A stretch of DNA of 15,524 nucleotides from an uncultured Bacillota bacterium (lineage in GTDB: Bacteria; Bacillota; JAAYKD01): NCBI GenBank assembly GCA_937897315.1, contig CALCNS010000118.1, positions 1-15,524 on the forward strand. Direction: 5' to 3'. The notes beneath the pieces were generated by a model, which made no database searches, was not told the origin of the DNA, and saw only the letters and a list, made by a program, of their open reading frames with translations. A program made the position numbers and the translations under genes. Below, piece by piece: positions 15,349 through 15,524 of this stretch (positions are counted from its first letter, which is position 1; each line of letters begins with the position of its first letter).

Positions 15349-15381
15349 TACCAAAATGGTACTCGAGAGTATTAGGAGTAC
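15349..15381. repeat. Short inverted repeats between the right-edge gene and the XRE promoter
   Basis: TACCA and TGGTA (15349-15353 and 15357-15361) flank AAA. GTACTC (15359-15364) pairs with GAGTAC (15376-15381). On the minus strand the latter hairpin, followed by CATTTT, could be a weak terminator for the right-edge gene. The former could be a second operator. Neither is strong. Confidence 0.25.
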
Positions 15382-15386
15382 TATTT

Positions 15387-15524
15387 TTATTTTTTATTTT
15401 CAACTTCAGCAGACTTTTTACGAGCATAGCTGGCTCGTCTGTTCCTCCGATTACGCTCGGCTTGGCAATCCCAACTATCGCAATATAACTGACGGCTTGA
15501 TCGCCTTACAAAATACTTCCCGCA
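15387..15524 (-). CDS. C-terminal fragment of a Cys/Arg-rich zinc-ribbon-like protein
   Basis: Reading the minus strand from the last base gives 45 codons ending in TAA at 15389-15387. The window starts inside the gene. The first residues are CGKYFVRRS, then YCDSWDC, and then a very basic tail rich in Arg (about 9 Arg and 4 Lys in the last 25 residues). The Cys spacing C-x13-C-x4-C with CGxYF...R..YC...C resembles the end of a zinc ribbon or CGNR-like zinc finger, with the missing Cys presumably upstream. It probably binds nucleic acid. The family is not certain, and a chance open frame cannot be fully excluded at this length. It is upstream of the XRE promoter in the same direction, so it could be the end of another acquired gene. 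Confidence 0.5.
   Translation of the reverse strand, partial: CGKYFVRRSSRQLYCDSWDCQAERNRRNRRASYARKKSAEVENKK

Noticed and set aside
15254..15427. 58-residue N-terminal extension of the XRE regulator
   Set aside because: The extension contains the promoter and overlaps the end of the right-edge gene. A good ribosome site precedes ATG 15253, which gives a standard-size HTH protein.
15420..15438. ACGAGC/GCTCGT hairpin as a terminator
   Set aside because: It lies inside the right-edge coding frame and neither strand has a T-run after it.

Overview
The window looks like a replication-origin-proximal piece of a Bacillota (Firmicutes) chromosome. The evidence is a soj/spo0J-type parA-parB pair with two perfect copies of the parS palindrome, strong GGAGG ribosome binding sites, GTG and TTG starts, and sigma-A-type promoters. 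An [4Fe-4S]-type cysteine desulfidase and an XRE-mod-res cassette of a kind common in Clostridia point towards an anaerobic lineage, but the genus cannot be told from this sequence.

Layout, left to right. (1) 1-3513, minus strand: an AEC-family permease, an M81 (MlrC-like) metallopeptidase and an MFS transporter cut by the left edge. Gaps are 14-15 bp, so this is one operon. (2) 3614-8650, minus strand: parA, parB, an aminotransferase class V/cysteine-desulfurase-like protein, a CyuA-type L-cysteine desulfidase and a left-handed beta-helix acyltransferase-like protein. They run from a promoter at 8622-8650 to a hairpin terminator at 3614-3652. One parS lies in the leader of this operon (8598-8613), the other between the last two genes (4369-4384). 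(3) 8684-9928, plus strand: an M20-family amidohydrolase with its own consensus promoter, diverging from parA. (4) 10037-15316, minus strand: a type III restriction-modification cassette made of a small XRE regulator, mod and res. It has its own promoter with an inverted repeat in the spacer. res carries one in-frame TAA, so Res is probably inactive while Mod looks intact. (5) 15387-15524, minus strand: the C-terminal end of a Cys/Arg-rich zinc-ribbon-like protein that runs off the right edge.

ParB loads at parS and slides as a CTP clamp, and ParA drives or regulates origin segregation and initiation. The cysteine genes downstream share the parAB transcript but have no obvious functional link to it. 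One degrades cysteine to pyruvate, ammonia and sulfide. The other has the desulfurase fold but a serine where the persulfide-forming cysteine should be. The M20, M81, AEC and MFS genes together suggest uptake and hydrolysis or export of small amides, peptides or organic acids. The restriction-modification block looks more AT-rich than the parAB side and is probably acquired. No CRISPR array, tRNA, rRNA, insertion sequence or complete transposase was found. No gap between genes exceeds about 220 bp.
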